Part shown: positions 24,081 through 32,169 of the stretch, piece after piece | Position numbering within the stretch: the first letter of the stretch is position 1 | How the letters are laid out: each line of letters starts with the position of its first letter | Assembly: GCA_016292745.1 (NCBI GenBank) | Contig: JAEDFO010000008.1 | Coordinates: 1 to 56,329, forward strand | Direction: 5' to 3' | From: Muribaculaceae bacterium | GTDB lineage: Bacteria > Bacteroidota > Bacteroidia > Bacteroidales > Muribaculaceae | Length of the DNA stretch: 56,329 nt | Program-made: the position numbers and the translations under genes | Notes under the pieces: generated by a model | What the model was told of the DNA's origin: nothing | Databases searched by the model: none | The model's input: the letters and a program-made list of their open reading frames with translations, nothing else

Positions 24081-25898
24081 TTAGCGGACAATCACTTTTG
24101 TGGCGGCAGAGTTGTTTAGGCTTACTAAATATATCCCTGGGAGTGTTGCAATGCTTGTGCATTGCGATATGGCCCCCGTAAAGATGCAGCGACCCTCAAC
24201 CGATACCACTTTTGCCAACAAGGTTTTGCCTGCTGATGGGGTGATGCTTATCGAGCCTCTCGAGGCACTGATTGATGCAATGTCGGCGGCACAATCTGGC
24301 GATGATGTTCCGGCAGAGGTTGCGAGACGCAAAATCCAATCGGTGCCTGAACCTCGAAGTATGGCTGTGACATTGGATAGCTCATTGGTGTCGAGGGTTA
24401 TGTTCTCATCGGTGCCAGTAGCCATATACTTCAGTGTATAGTCGATGTTGGGCACAAGAGGATTGCCGTTCGAGCCGTATATGCCGTGGTTCCAGTCGCG
24501 GAAGTCAATAATCTTGAAGCCGCTTTGCAGTTGGTCGAGGTTGTCAAAATAAATGGTGTAGGTTCCTTCGGAATCGGTAGCCGTAAATGCGGGAGCTTGC
24601 GATGGCTGCCATGAGCCAAGAACCGACGATGCTCCCACCATATAGAAATATGATGTAGGTTCAGCTCCGGAGTAGCCGAAATGTGATTTCAGCCATTCGG
24701 TCTTGGCGCGGAATTTACTGAGGTAGGTGTTGGAGGCCGATGTAACGTCGTCGCATCCATACTGAGGCCATCGCCGGTGGTCGCAATTGGCAGCTTCGCG
24801 AATCTGGGCGGAGAACGATGCAATGAACGAATCGATGCCAGAACTGAGATTGTCGATGTAGTTTTGCCAAATCTGTTTCACAATGTCGTTGAATGCTTCG
24901 TATTTCACTATTTCACCAATCCAGTGTTGGTGAAAACCAGTGCCCGATGCAATAGTTCGGTCGGTGCCTCGACGGAACGAATTGCCAAAGTCCCATACTG
25001 GACCAAACACAATCTTGCTGTCGTTACCGATGTCCTTATGGAAATAGCAGCTGCCATGGAACGATTCGCCGTTGTCGGTGAGTTCCTGCACAAGATAGAA
25101 TCGTGCGAGCGCATCGGCATCGATTAGTTCCATCCATGAGCAGTCTGATTTGTCGTCGGCATAGATGGCTGCATCGGCGTTTGTGACGAGTGTCAGCAGA
25201 TAATCGGTTTGCTGTTGCGAGAGCACTTCAGGGCTTTTATAGGTGAAACGCATGGTTTCGCCTGAGCCTTTGTTTTCGTTGATGGTTATTTGAGCAGGGT
25301 CGTCATAGTTGTCGATTTCGACAAGCCATCCTCCAGTGATGGCTTCAGGGTCGGTGGCTTGGTCGGGCTGTTCGGTAATGTTAACCCGGTTGGCGTCTAC
25401 ACGTATTGTTTCGGTTAGGAAATATAGCCCGATGTAGTCGCCATTGAGCACCACCTCAACAGGACGTTGCTCTGGGGTATAAGCAAGCCCGAGGCGTCGG
25501 CTGAGTTCAAGGCCCATTGTGTTACGCAGAAATGCCAATTCGTCGTCGGCGTGAGCCAGTAGTGCAAAGTGTTTGCTTGCTTTCATGCCCAGCAATGCAG
25601 CTTTCGAGGTCAGTTTCACTCGGTATGGCTTCTTGTCGAACCCGGTCCAGGTGTAGTTGCCACGGCCTTTTATTTGCATGGTCAGCGGGCTTTCGGCTGA
25701 GCCAAAAGATTCGTATCCTTCGAGCCCGAGAGCATCGAGGTAAAAGGTGGCATTAAGATATGTTTCCTTTGATGTTATTGGAGCATTCCCTTCGGTGCTG
25801 ATATGAAGCACCGGAAGCGTACCTGACGGCTCAACTGCTCCGGCCATAATGGCAATGGCCGACAGCATTGCCACAAGAATAAGTTTGAAAGGTTTCAT
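24081..25898 (-). CDS. CotH-kinase-like secreted protein with C-terminal sorting-type tail
   Basis: 605 aa with a signal peptide (to about residue 21). Residues about 45-400 match the CotH kinase family: GRGNYTW, KKPYRVKL (Lys90, Arg93), GDYIGLYFLTE, the VQELTDNGESFHGSCYFHKD stretch and GPVWDFGNSF. CotH proteins are atypical extracellular protein kinases. A beta-rich module (about 415-530, starting YFYMVGASSVLGSW) resembles the starch-binding modules of SusE/SusF. The last 65 residues end in GIYLVSLNNSAATKVIVR, like a type A sorting domain of the type IX secretion system. The gene starts 35 bp after the LuxR-type regulator with no terminator between, so it may share its operon. Confidence 0.82.
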   Translation of the reverse strand: MKPFKLILVAMLSAIAIMAGAVEPSGTLPVLHISTEGNAPITSKETYLNATFYLDALGLEGYESFGSAESPLTMQIKGRGNYTWTGFDKKPYRVKLTSKAALLGMKASKHFALLAHADDELAFLRNTMGLELSRRLGLAYTPEQRPVEVVLNGDYIGLYFLTETIRVDANRVNITEQPDQATDPEAITGGWLVEIDNYDDPAQITINENKGSGETMRFTYKSPEVLSQQQTDYLLTLVTNADAAIYADDKSDCSWMELIDADALARFYLVQELTDNGESFHGSCYFHKDIGNDSKIVFGPVWDFGNSFRRGTDRTIASGTGFHQHWIGEIVKYEAFNDIVKQIWQNYIDNLSSGIDSFIASFSAQIREAANCDHRRWPQYGCDDVTSASNTYLSKFRAKTEWLKSHFGYSGAEPTSYFYMVGASSVLGSWQPSQAPAFTATDSEGTYTIYFDNLDQLQSGFKIIDFRDWNHGIYGSNGNPLVPNIDYTLKYMATGTDENITLDTNELSNVTAILRGSGTDWILRLATSAGTSSPDCAADIASISASRGSISITPSAGKTLLAKVVSVEGRCIFTGAISQCTSIATLPGIYLVSLNNSAATKVIVR

Positions 25899-25933
25899 AA
25901 GAAATAAAATGAATGATAGGTTAGTAGGTTGAA

Positions 25934-26470
25934 TCAGAGGTTGTCGATACTGTCGATGTAACCGTTCATCAAGGCGTATAGACTAAGTCCCGACACACTC
26001 CTGATGCCAAGTTTCGAAGTGATGTTTTTTCGGTGCGACAGCACCGTGTTGATGCTGATGTTTAGTATGTCGGCAATTTCCTTGTTGATGTGTCCGTTTG
26101 CCACAAGTCTGAGAACATCAATTTCGCGTTGCGAAAGCTCGCTGTTCGAAGTATCGGGCAGGCTTGTCTCGGAGTAGAATTGCGACAGGGTGTCGATGAT
26201 GTCGGACACCGGGGCAAACCGGCCAATTGAGCGGGCATCGCAGTCGGATGCGTCGGTGACGATGATGCACCGTTGCCTCCGTGGAATGAAGAAGTCGATG
26301 TTTTTGCTGAACGAAGAAGCATCGACAATAAACGATGCGCTTGGGCCGGCCACATCGGAGTTGATGCAGTTGCCGATAATTGGCGAAGCTGCACAATACT
26401 CTTCGAGAAGGTGCTTTATTCCGGCAGCCAGCAGCGAATCGCTTGTGATTATGTAAATCTGTCCCGTCAT
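25934..26470 (-). CDS. LuxR-type transcriptional regulator
   Basis: 178 aa. The C-terminal GerE/LuxR helix-turn-helix is clear (about residues 110-170): LSQREIDVLRLVANG, NKEIADILNISINTVLSHRKNITSKLGI. The N-terminal 100 residues look like a shortened or degenerate receiver; one candidate phospho-Asp lies in FIVDASSF (about 50), but the usual N-terminal acidic pair is not obvious. It follows the RIC/hemerythrin-like gene by 6 bp, so the two probably work as a pair, with the neighbour as sensor. Target genes are unknown; the adjacent CotH-like gene is a candidate. Confidence 0.88.
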   Translation of the reverse strand: MTGQIYIITSDSLLAAGIKHLLEEYCAASPIIGNCINSDVAGPSASFIVDASSFSKNIDFFIPRRQRCIIVTDASDCDARSIGRFAPVSDIIDTLSQFYSETSLPDTSNSELSQREIDVLRLVANGHINKEIADILNISINTVLSHRKNITSKLGIRSVSGLSLYALMNGYIDSIDNL

Positions 26471-26476
26471 TGGCGG

Positions 26477-27145
26477 TTAAATGAGCGATTTGATGTAAGG
26501 AAGGAGAATGCGAGTGCGTATACGGTTGTTTTGTATGATATCCTTCTCCAGTCGGATTATTGCGAACACTACGGCAAGGCACAGATTCTCGTCGTATTCA
26601 CCGGAAAGGTGAATTATGAACATACTTTTCAGATCGGACAGCTTTTGTTCGATAGCGTCGAACACGGCCATGTGCGATAGGATTTCGTTGGCCGAAAGAT
26701 TGTCGGCTTTGCGCGCCACAAATGGAAACAGGTGCTCCTTGTCGTATCCGATTGCCTGAATGAGTTCCTTCTTCAGATGAATGAAGAAGTTTAGCATAAG
26801 TTCCAGGTTATTGTTGGTGTTGCTTTTTGCAATGAGCAGATTGAAGTGCCGCTCGATGTTTGGCAACTGGAACTGGTGGTAGTTGGCGTTAGTTTGCTTT
26901 AGGTAGTCGATAATCTTTGTAGCGTTTACCGAGAGAAGCACTTTTTCGGGAAAATATGATTCGTTGACGAAAGCGTTAAGAATCGATACGAAGAAAGTGG
27001 TGTCGATGGCATGTTCGGAGCAAATGTTGCCCACGCTTTTGTCGCCCACACCAAGTCTGATGCCAAATCGGTTGAGCACAGTAATCACATTCGGGTCGTG
27101 GTCGAGAATTGAATGTAGCTTGGTTTCAGGTGTGATTAATATCAT
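26477..27145 (-). CDS. RIC/hemerythrin-like protein with eroded metal-binding motifs
   Basis: 222 aa. An N-terminal domain (to about 65) resembles the ScdA/DUF542 domain of RIC proteins (YtfE), which repair iron-sulfur clusters, but the paired cysteines after the GI motif are missing (it reads RFGIRLGVG). The rest resembles a hemerythrin four-helix bundle: NYHQFQLPNIERHF, then YDKEHLFPFV, where canonical proteins have HxxKEExxLFP. One His and at least one Glu ligand are replaced. Di-iron binding is therefore doubtful. It overlaps the cyclo-ligase gene by 4 bp and precedes the LuxR-type gene by 6 bp. Confidence 0.8.
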   Translation of the reverse strand: MILITPETKLHSILDHDPNVITVLNRFGIRLGVGDKSVGNICSEHAIDTTFFVSILNAFVNESYFPEKVLLSVNATKIIDYLKQTNANYHQFQLPNIERHFNLLIAKSNTNNNLELMLNFFIHLKKELIQAIGYDKEHLFPFVARKADNLSANEILSHMAVFDAIEQKLSDLKSMFIIHLSGEYDENLCLAVVFAIIRLEKDIIQNNRIRTRILLPYIKSLI

Positions 27146-27708
27146 AGCTCATGAGGTTTTGAAGTAGTGATGAAAGATTTTTCAGTGATAATATAGTCGA
27201 TGCTCACATCGTGAGTTTCGGTTTCAAATGGTTTGCAAAGCTGGAACTGGTAGATTATTCCGAGTTTTGGGCGGTTACAGGAAGCCAGTAGCCGGTCGTA
27301 GTATCCTTTGCCTCGACCGATGCGTCCTCCGGTGGGCGACAGTGCCACAGCCGGCACAATAATCAGGTCGATGCTGTTAACGTCGATGCTGTCGGAGCCG
27401 GAGGGCTCAAGGATATTGAAAGCACCCTTGGTCATGGAGTCAGAAGTAGAGTAGGGCACTACCATAATGTCGTTGCCGATAACTTTCGGGAGGAAAATTC
27501 TTTTCTGTTGCGACCAACGTATAATAGCATCGTGGGTTATAACCTCGTCGGGAAGCGAATGATACATAAGTATGCTTGTCGCATTTCGGAACAGGTCGGT
27601 GCGTTCTACAGCCGATATTATGGCATCGGAAGCGCTACGTCGGTAGTCTTCGGTTATCGATTCTTTTATTGCCTTGATGGCACGTCGTATTTCGGCTTTC
27701 GAGCGCAT
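27142..27708 (-). CDS. 5-formyltetrahydrofolate cyclo-ligase
   Basis: 188 aa. The signature GGRIGRGKGYYDRLLA near residue 130 and the N-terminal KAEIRRAIKAIKESI identify the MTHFS family, which converts 5-formyl-THF to 5,10-methenyl-THF with ATP. The length is normal. It follows the S41 protease by 12 bp and overlaps the RIC-like gene by 4 bp (ATGA), so it is clearly inside a multi-gene transcript. The shared operon mixes nucleotide and folate housekeeping with a sensor pair. Confidence 0.94.
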   Translation of the reverse strand: MRSKAEIRRAIKAIKESITEDYRRSASDAIISAVERTDLFRNATSILMYHSLPDEVITHDAIIRWSQQKRIFLPKVIGNDIMVVPYSTSDSMTKGAFNILEPSGSDSIDVNSIDLIIVPAVALSPTGGRIGRGKGYYDRLLASCNRPKLGIIYQFQLCKPFETETHDVSIDYIITEKSFITTSKPHEL

Positions 27709-27720
27709 TGCTGAAGGGGC

Positions 27721-29364
27721 TTATTTCTTCGATTTCTTTTCCGATTCCTGCTCATCGACAATAGGGAACTCGGCCTTACCGGACTTCAAGACCTTGATTG
27801 CTTCGGCCACAGTCTTGTCGGCAGTGTTGAACACTGGGTAGAATGCCTGGTTTCCGAATGCGTCGCGGGCAATGAGGGCACGCAGCTGGTTGATGATGAG
27901 GTTGCGCGAAATGTTGATATAATACCAGCGAGCCGGAATGCCATGCTGGCTGGCAAATCTGACGAAGTCGCTCAGCAAAGCATCGTTTGATGGCATGCAC
28001 GACATTAGTTCGTTATAGTCGGCCATTTCTGCGATAGCTTCGCGGTTAATGTCGCAATATTGCATTGCAAATCGCTGCATCATATTGGCGTTCACCACGT
28101 TAATGTAGTATGATGTTATGCCCGAAGTGTCATTGGGAACGAATATGTCGGGAATTATTCCGCCACCGCCATAAACTGTACGTCCGGTTGATGTGATAAA
28201 CACCTGGTCGGTCTTCACTTTTATGCTGTCCTTGTTGTAAACCTCGCCGCTGGTGTAACGGTCGTAGAGCTCAAGTGAATATTCATCGTCGTTGCCACGC
28301 TTGAAATCCTTTTGGATGCATCGACCCGAGGGGGTGTAGTATCGTCCTACTGTTAGACGCACAGCGCTGCTGTCGGGAAGCGAAATCTGCTGCTGAATCA
28401 GGCCTTTTCCGAAGGAGCGGCGTCCGATGATCAGACCGCGGTCGTTGTCCTGAATGGCACCGGAGAAAATCTCGCTGGCGCTTGCCGAATATTCGTCGAT
28501 GAGCACCACCAGCTGTACATCCTTGAACGAGCCGTTGCCGTCGCTCCAGAATTGCGATTCGTTGCGTTTCTCGCGGCCTTTGGTGAACACTATCAGGTGG
28601 TTTTCGCCGAGAAATTCGTTTGCCATAAGGATGGCAGGCTCCATAAGGCCTCCGCCGTTGCCTCTCAAGTCGATGATATATCGGTTAGCCCCCTCTTTCT
28701 GAAGTTCAATGAGAGCGCTGAGGAATTCGTTGTAGCTGTTTTTGCCGAATTTGTTCACTCGGATATATCCGGTTGTCTTTTCAATCATGTACGATGCGTC
28801 GATGGTGTGAATCGGGATATCGCCACGTGTGACAGTGAAGAAAATGGTGTTAGGCGAATTGCTGCGTTTCACTCCCAGCTTAACCTTTGAGTTTCGTGCA
28901 CCGCGCAAACGTTGCATCACTTCGGTGTCCTTGACATTTATCAGAGAAGAGTCGTTGACGCTGATAATACGGTCGCCTGTCATGATTCCCACTTTCTCCG
29001 AAGGGCCGCCTGAAACCACTTCATTCACCACAACAGTGTCGTTCATGAGTGAGAACGACACTCCAATGCCCGAGATGCTTCCTTCGAGCTCGCTGTTAAC
29101 CTTATTGAACTCGTTAGCCGGGATGTATGTTGAGTGCGGGTCGAGGTTTGCAAGAATTTTTGGAATAGACTGTTCAATGAGGTCGTTGATGTCGACCGTG
29201 TCGACATACTGTGCGCTCACCAGATTCAGGATGGTGTTTAGCTTACGGTCGTTGTCGCTAATGAATGTCTTGTTTGAGAAATTGTTACCGAAGAACAGAC
29301 CGATGACAATCGAGACAGCGATAATCAGCGGAATCCATACTAAAGATGACCGGTTGTTGTTCAT
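27721..29364 (-). CDS. S41 family C-terminal processing protease
   Basis: 547 aa from the chosen start (ATG at 29364, MNNNRSSLVW). Longer reading to 29433 would run into the dCMP deaminase gene; the inner start places the membrane anchor (WIPLIIAVSIVIGLFFG) at the N-terminus, as expected. A PDZ domain (about 80-160, GIGVSFSLMNDTVVV) is followed by the S41 fold with catalytic Ser in EYSASASEIFSG and Lys in GRRSFGKGLIQ. These periplasmic proteases trim or degrade envelope proteins from the C-terminus. It lies 19 bp after the deaminase gene. Confidence 0.93.
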   Translation of the reverse strand: MNNNRSSLVWIPLIIAVSIVIGLFFGNNFSNKTFISDNDRKLNTILNLVSAQYVDTVDINDLIEQSIPKILANLDPHSTYIPANEFNKVNSELEGSISGIGVSFSLMNDTVVVNEVVSGGPSEKVGIMTGDRIISVNDSSLINVKDTEVMQRLRGARNSKVKLGVKRSNSPNTIFFTVTRGDIPIHTIDASYMIEKTTGYIRVNKFGKNSYNEFLSALIELQKEGANRYIIDLRGNGGGLMEPAILMANEFLGENHLIVFTKGREKRNESQFWSDGNGSFKDVQLVVLIDEYSASASEIFSGAIQDNDRGLIIGRRSFGKGLIQQQISLPDSSAVRLTVGRYYTPSGRCIQKDFKRGNDDEYSLELYDRYTSGEVYNKDSIKVKTDQVFITSTGRTVYGGGGIIPDIFVPNDTSGITSYYINVVNANMMQRFAMQYCDINREAIAEMADYNELMSCMPSNDALLSDFVRFASQHGIPARWYYINISRNLIINQLRALIARDAFGNQAFYPVFNTADKTVAEAIKVLKSGKAEFPIVDEQESEKKSKK

Positions 29365-29383
29365 TTTATATATACCAAATTTA

Positions 29384-29824
29384 TTAGTCAGAGTCTTTTG
29401 TAATATGCACGCATTCAATTCCGGCTTGCTCAAGCAGCTTGATTCCGTCGGTTATTCTGTAAAGTTCGCGGAACACAATGCGCCGTATTCCCGATTGAAT
29501 GATGAGTTTTGAGCACTCAATGCATGGCGAAGTGGTTACGTAAAGAGTAGCGCCCTCGCTGCTATTGTTGCTGCGCGCTACTTTAGTGATGGCGTTGGCT
29601 TCGGCATGGAGCACATATGGGAATGTGATTCCGTTGGCATCTTCGCATACGTTCTCAAATCCGGAGGGGGTGCCGTTGTATCCGTCGGAGATAATCATCT
29701 TGTCCTTTACAAGAATCGCGCCCACCTGTCGGCGTTTGCAATATGAGTTCTCAGCCCATATTTCGGCCATTCTCAGGTAGCGGTTGTCGAGAATCAGCTG
29801 TTTGTCGGTAGGTGTATCAGTCAT
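29384..29824 (-). CDS. Deoxycytidylate (dCMP) deaminase
   Basis: 146 aa zinc enzyme converting dCMP to dUMP, which feeds thymidylate synthesis. The zinc motif HAEANAI and PCIECSKLIIQSGI are both present, as is the early RRQVGAILVKDKMIISDGYNG. Size is typical. It heads a six-gene minus-strand unit (deaminase, S41 protease, cyclo-ligase, RIC-like, LuxR-type, CotH-like), with a -7 box at 29862-29870. Confidence 0.93.
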   Translation of the reverse strand: MTDTPTDKQLILDNRYLRMAEIWAENSYCKRRQVGAILVKDKMIISDGYNGTPSGFENVCEDANGITFPYVLHAEANAITKVARSNNSSEGATLYVTTSPCIECSKLIIQSGIRRIVFRELYRITDGIKLLEQAGIECVHITKDSD

Positions 29825-29861
29825 TGAGATGTGCCTATGTCAAAAAAATTAATTCTGAAAT

Positions 29862-29870
29862 ACAAAAATA
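29862..29870 (-). promoter_or_regulatory. Promoter of the dCMP deaminase operon (-7 box)
   Basis: Minus-strand TATTTTTGT fits the -7 consensus, 37 bp upstream of the ATG. It lies next to the T-run of the M3 peptidase terminator. Confidence 0.5.
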
Positions 29871-29889
29871 CTAATTATAAATGAAAAAA

Positions 29890-29917
29890 AATAAGGGATT
29901 CGAAAAAATCCCTTATT
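29890..29917 (-). terminator. M3 peptidase terminator
   Basis: AATAAGGGATT and AATCCCTTATT form a perfect 11-bp stem. Read on the minus strand it is followed by eight Ts. It separates the peptidase from the downstream dCMP deaminase unit. Confidence 0.88.
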
Positions 29918-29941
29918 AGAAAGTGTCACAATAAATGTGAA

Positions 29942-32074
29942 TTATTTCTTGTTTGATTTGTATTTTTTAGCGAGAGTTTTAGGCATTTTCACACCGTCGC
30001 GTTCGAGAAGGGCCTCGATTGTGGGCTCGTGTCCGCGGAAACGTTTGTAAAGAGTCATTGGGTGTTCTGTTCCGCCCTTGGTCAAGATGTTGTCCTTGAA
30101 CGATTTAGCGGTTTCCTGATTGAAGATGCCAGTTTCCTTGAATGCAGCGAAAGCATCGGCATCGAGCACCTCGGCCCACTTGTAGCTGTAGTAGCCGGCA
30201 GCATAACCTCCCGAGAATATGTGGCTGAATTGCGGAGAGCAGAGACAACCGTCGACGGCAGGGAAGCATGCAACAGGCTTGAGTGCCTCTTCCTCTAATT
30301 TGGCGGCATCGTCAACCGGCGCTTCGATAGTGTGCCAAGCCATGTCGATGAATCCGAAGCCAAGCTGGCGCAGACAAGCATATCCGGCGCCGAATCGCGA
30401 CGAAGCAATAACGCGGTCGATTAGTTCCTGTGGCATAGGTTCGCCGGTCTGATAGTGGCGAGCAAATCCATCGAGGAATTCCTTCTGAACCAGATAGTTC
30501 TCGTTGAATTGCGAAGGAAGTTCAACAAAGTCGCGGTAAACGCTGGTGCCAGAGAGCGAGCTGTATTTAGTGTTTGCAAGCAATCCGTGGATTGCATGCC
30601 CGAATTCGTGAAGGAATGTTTCCACTTCGCTGAAAGTGAGCAGCGCAGGAGTTGATGCAGTAGGACGGGTGAAGTTCATTGTAATCGACACGTGAGGGCG
30701 TATGTTGTTGCCGTCCTTGTCGATGCGCTGGTCCTTGAACCCGGTCATCCAAGCGCCGGCGCGCTTTGATTCGCGAGGGAAGAAGTCGGTGTAAATGATA
30801 CCGATATAGTTTCCGTCGGCGTCAGTGACGTCGAACCCTTTCACTTCTGGATGGAACACGATGATGTTCTGGTTTTCGGTGAAATGCAGGCCGTAGAGTT
30901 TTGTAGCAAGACCAAACACGCCTTTGATGGTGTTGCTGAGTTCGAAATACGGGCGAAGTTCCTCGTCGTTGATGCTGTATTTTGCGTCCTTGAGCTTGTT
31001 CGACCAGAATGAATAGTCCCAGGGATTGATAGTAATCTTATGTCCTGATTCCTTCGATGCGAAATCGCACAGTTCCTTGTATTCCTGTTTCCACACTGGG
31101 GTGTAGGCTTCGCGGAGGTCGTTGAGCAAATTGTACACGTTGCCGGTGTTCTGAGCCATGCGACGCTCGAGCACAAAGTCGGCGTAGTTTTTGTAGCCCA
31201 TAAGGTTTGCAATCTCCATACGTTTCTGAGCAATTTGGCTCATCACTTCCATATTGCTGAATTCGCCGGAAATACCGCGAGAGTTGTAAAGGCGGTAGAG
31301 CTTTTCGCGGAGGTCCTGACGAGTGGAGTATTTCATGAAAGGAGAGTAGCTGGGATAAGCCATGGTAACCAGGTATTCGCCTTCACGACCTTTCTTCTTG
31401 GCAGCGAGCTTATAGGCTTCGATGGCACTTTCAGGAAGGCCGTCGAGGTCGTTCTCGGTAATCCACATTTCGCACTGGTTGGTGGCTTTGAGGGCATTCT
31501 GGCCGAATTTAAGAGTGAGTTCAGAGAGTTCAGCCGACAGTTTCTTGTACTTTGCGCGGTCGTCGCCCACAAGGTTGGCGCCCGAGCGAGCAAAGCTGTC
31601 GTAAGTTTTCTGCAGAAGCATCATGTCCTCGGTGTCGAGGTTATACTTTTCGCGGTTATCGTAAACATATTTCACTTTCTTCCAGAGCTCTTCGTTAAGA
31701 GATATGTCGGTTGAGAGTTCAGAAAGTTTAGGCGACACGCGGTTCGAGATTTCCATGAGTTCGTCGTCGCTATTCGAAGAGAGCAGAGGATAGAACACGT
31801 TGAGCACACGGTTGAGGGTTGCGCCGGCATTTTCCAGAGCCACGATGGTGTTTTCAAAATCGGGAGTAGAGCGCTGTACCACGATAGCATTTATTTCGCG
31901 GCGTTGTTCGGCGATGCCCGAATCGATGGCTTCCTCATAATACGACTTGTCGATTTTGTCGAACGGCGTCATCTCGTGAGTGGTCTTGAACGGGCTCAAG
32001 AATACATTTTCTGCATTTACCATAGCGGGTAAAGTTGATGCTACAGCCAGTAGCGTTAATAGTCCTTTTTTCAT
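29942..32074 (-). CDS. M3 family metallopeptidase (Dcp-like)
   Basis: 710 aa with a signal peptide (to about residue 21, VNA). The zinc motif HEFGH lies in ETFLHEFGHAIHGLLANT, with the third ligand region downstream. The protein matches peptidyl-dipeptidase Dcp / oligopeptidase A, which cleave dipeptides or small peptides. The signal peptide suggests a periplasmic location, as in other Bacteroidales homologues. It is a single-gene unit with a -7 box at 32127-32135 and its own terminator. Confidence 0.93.
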   Translation of the reverse strand: MKKGLLTLLAVASTLPAMVNAENVFLSPFKTTHEMTPFDKIDKSYYEEAIDSGIAEQRREINAIVVQRSTPDFENTIVALENAGATLNRVLNVFYPLLSSNSDDELMEISNRVSPKLSELSTDISLNEELWKKVKYVYDNREKYNLDTEDMMLLQKTYDSFARSGANLVGDDRAKYKKLSAELSELTLKFGQNALKATNQCEMWITENDLDGLPESAIEAYKLAAKKKGREGEYLVTMAYPSYSPFMKYSTRQDLREKLYRLYNSRGISGEFSNMEVMSQIAQKRMEIANLMGYKNYADFVLERRMAQNTGNVYNLLNDLREAYTPVWKQEYKELCDFASKESGHKITINPWDYSFWSNKLKDAKYSINDEELRPYFELSNTIKGVFGLATKLYGLHFTENQNIIVFHPEVKGFDVTDADGNYIGIIYTDFFPRESKRAGAWMTGFKDQRIDKDGNNIRPHVSITMNFTRPTASTPALLTFSEVETFLHEFGHAIHGLLANTKYSSLSGTSVYRDFVELPSQFNENYLVQKEFLDGFARHYQTGEPMPQELIDRVIASSRFGAGYACLRQLGFGFIDMAWHTIEAPVDDAAKLEEEALKPVACFPAVDGCLCSPQFSHIFSGGYAAGYYSYKWAEVLDADAFAAFKETGIFNQETAKSFKDNILTKGGTEHPMTLYKRFRGHEPTIEALLERDGVKMPKTLAKKYKSNKK

Positions 32075-32126
32075 TATTGTTTGTTGTATGTATTTGTTTC
32101 TATATATATTAGTATTGTAATCAGCT

Positions 32127-32135
32127 GCAAAATTA
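32127..32135 (-). promoter_or_regulatory. Promoter of the M3 peptidase (-7 box)
   Basis: Minus-strand TAATTTTGC, a full -7 match, 52 bp upstream of the ATG. No standard -33 element is seen. Confidence 0.45.
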
Positions 32136-32169
32136 CAAAAAAATGATTTTATAGCCCACTTGGGAAATG

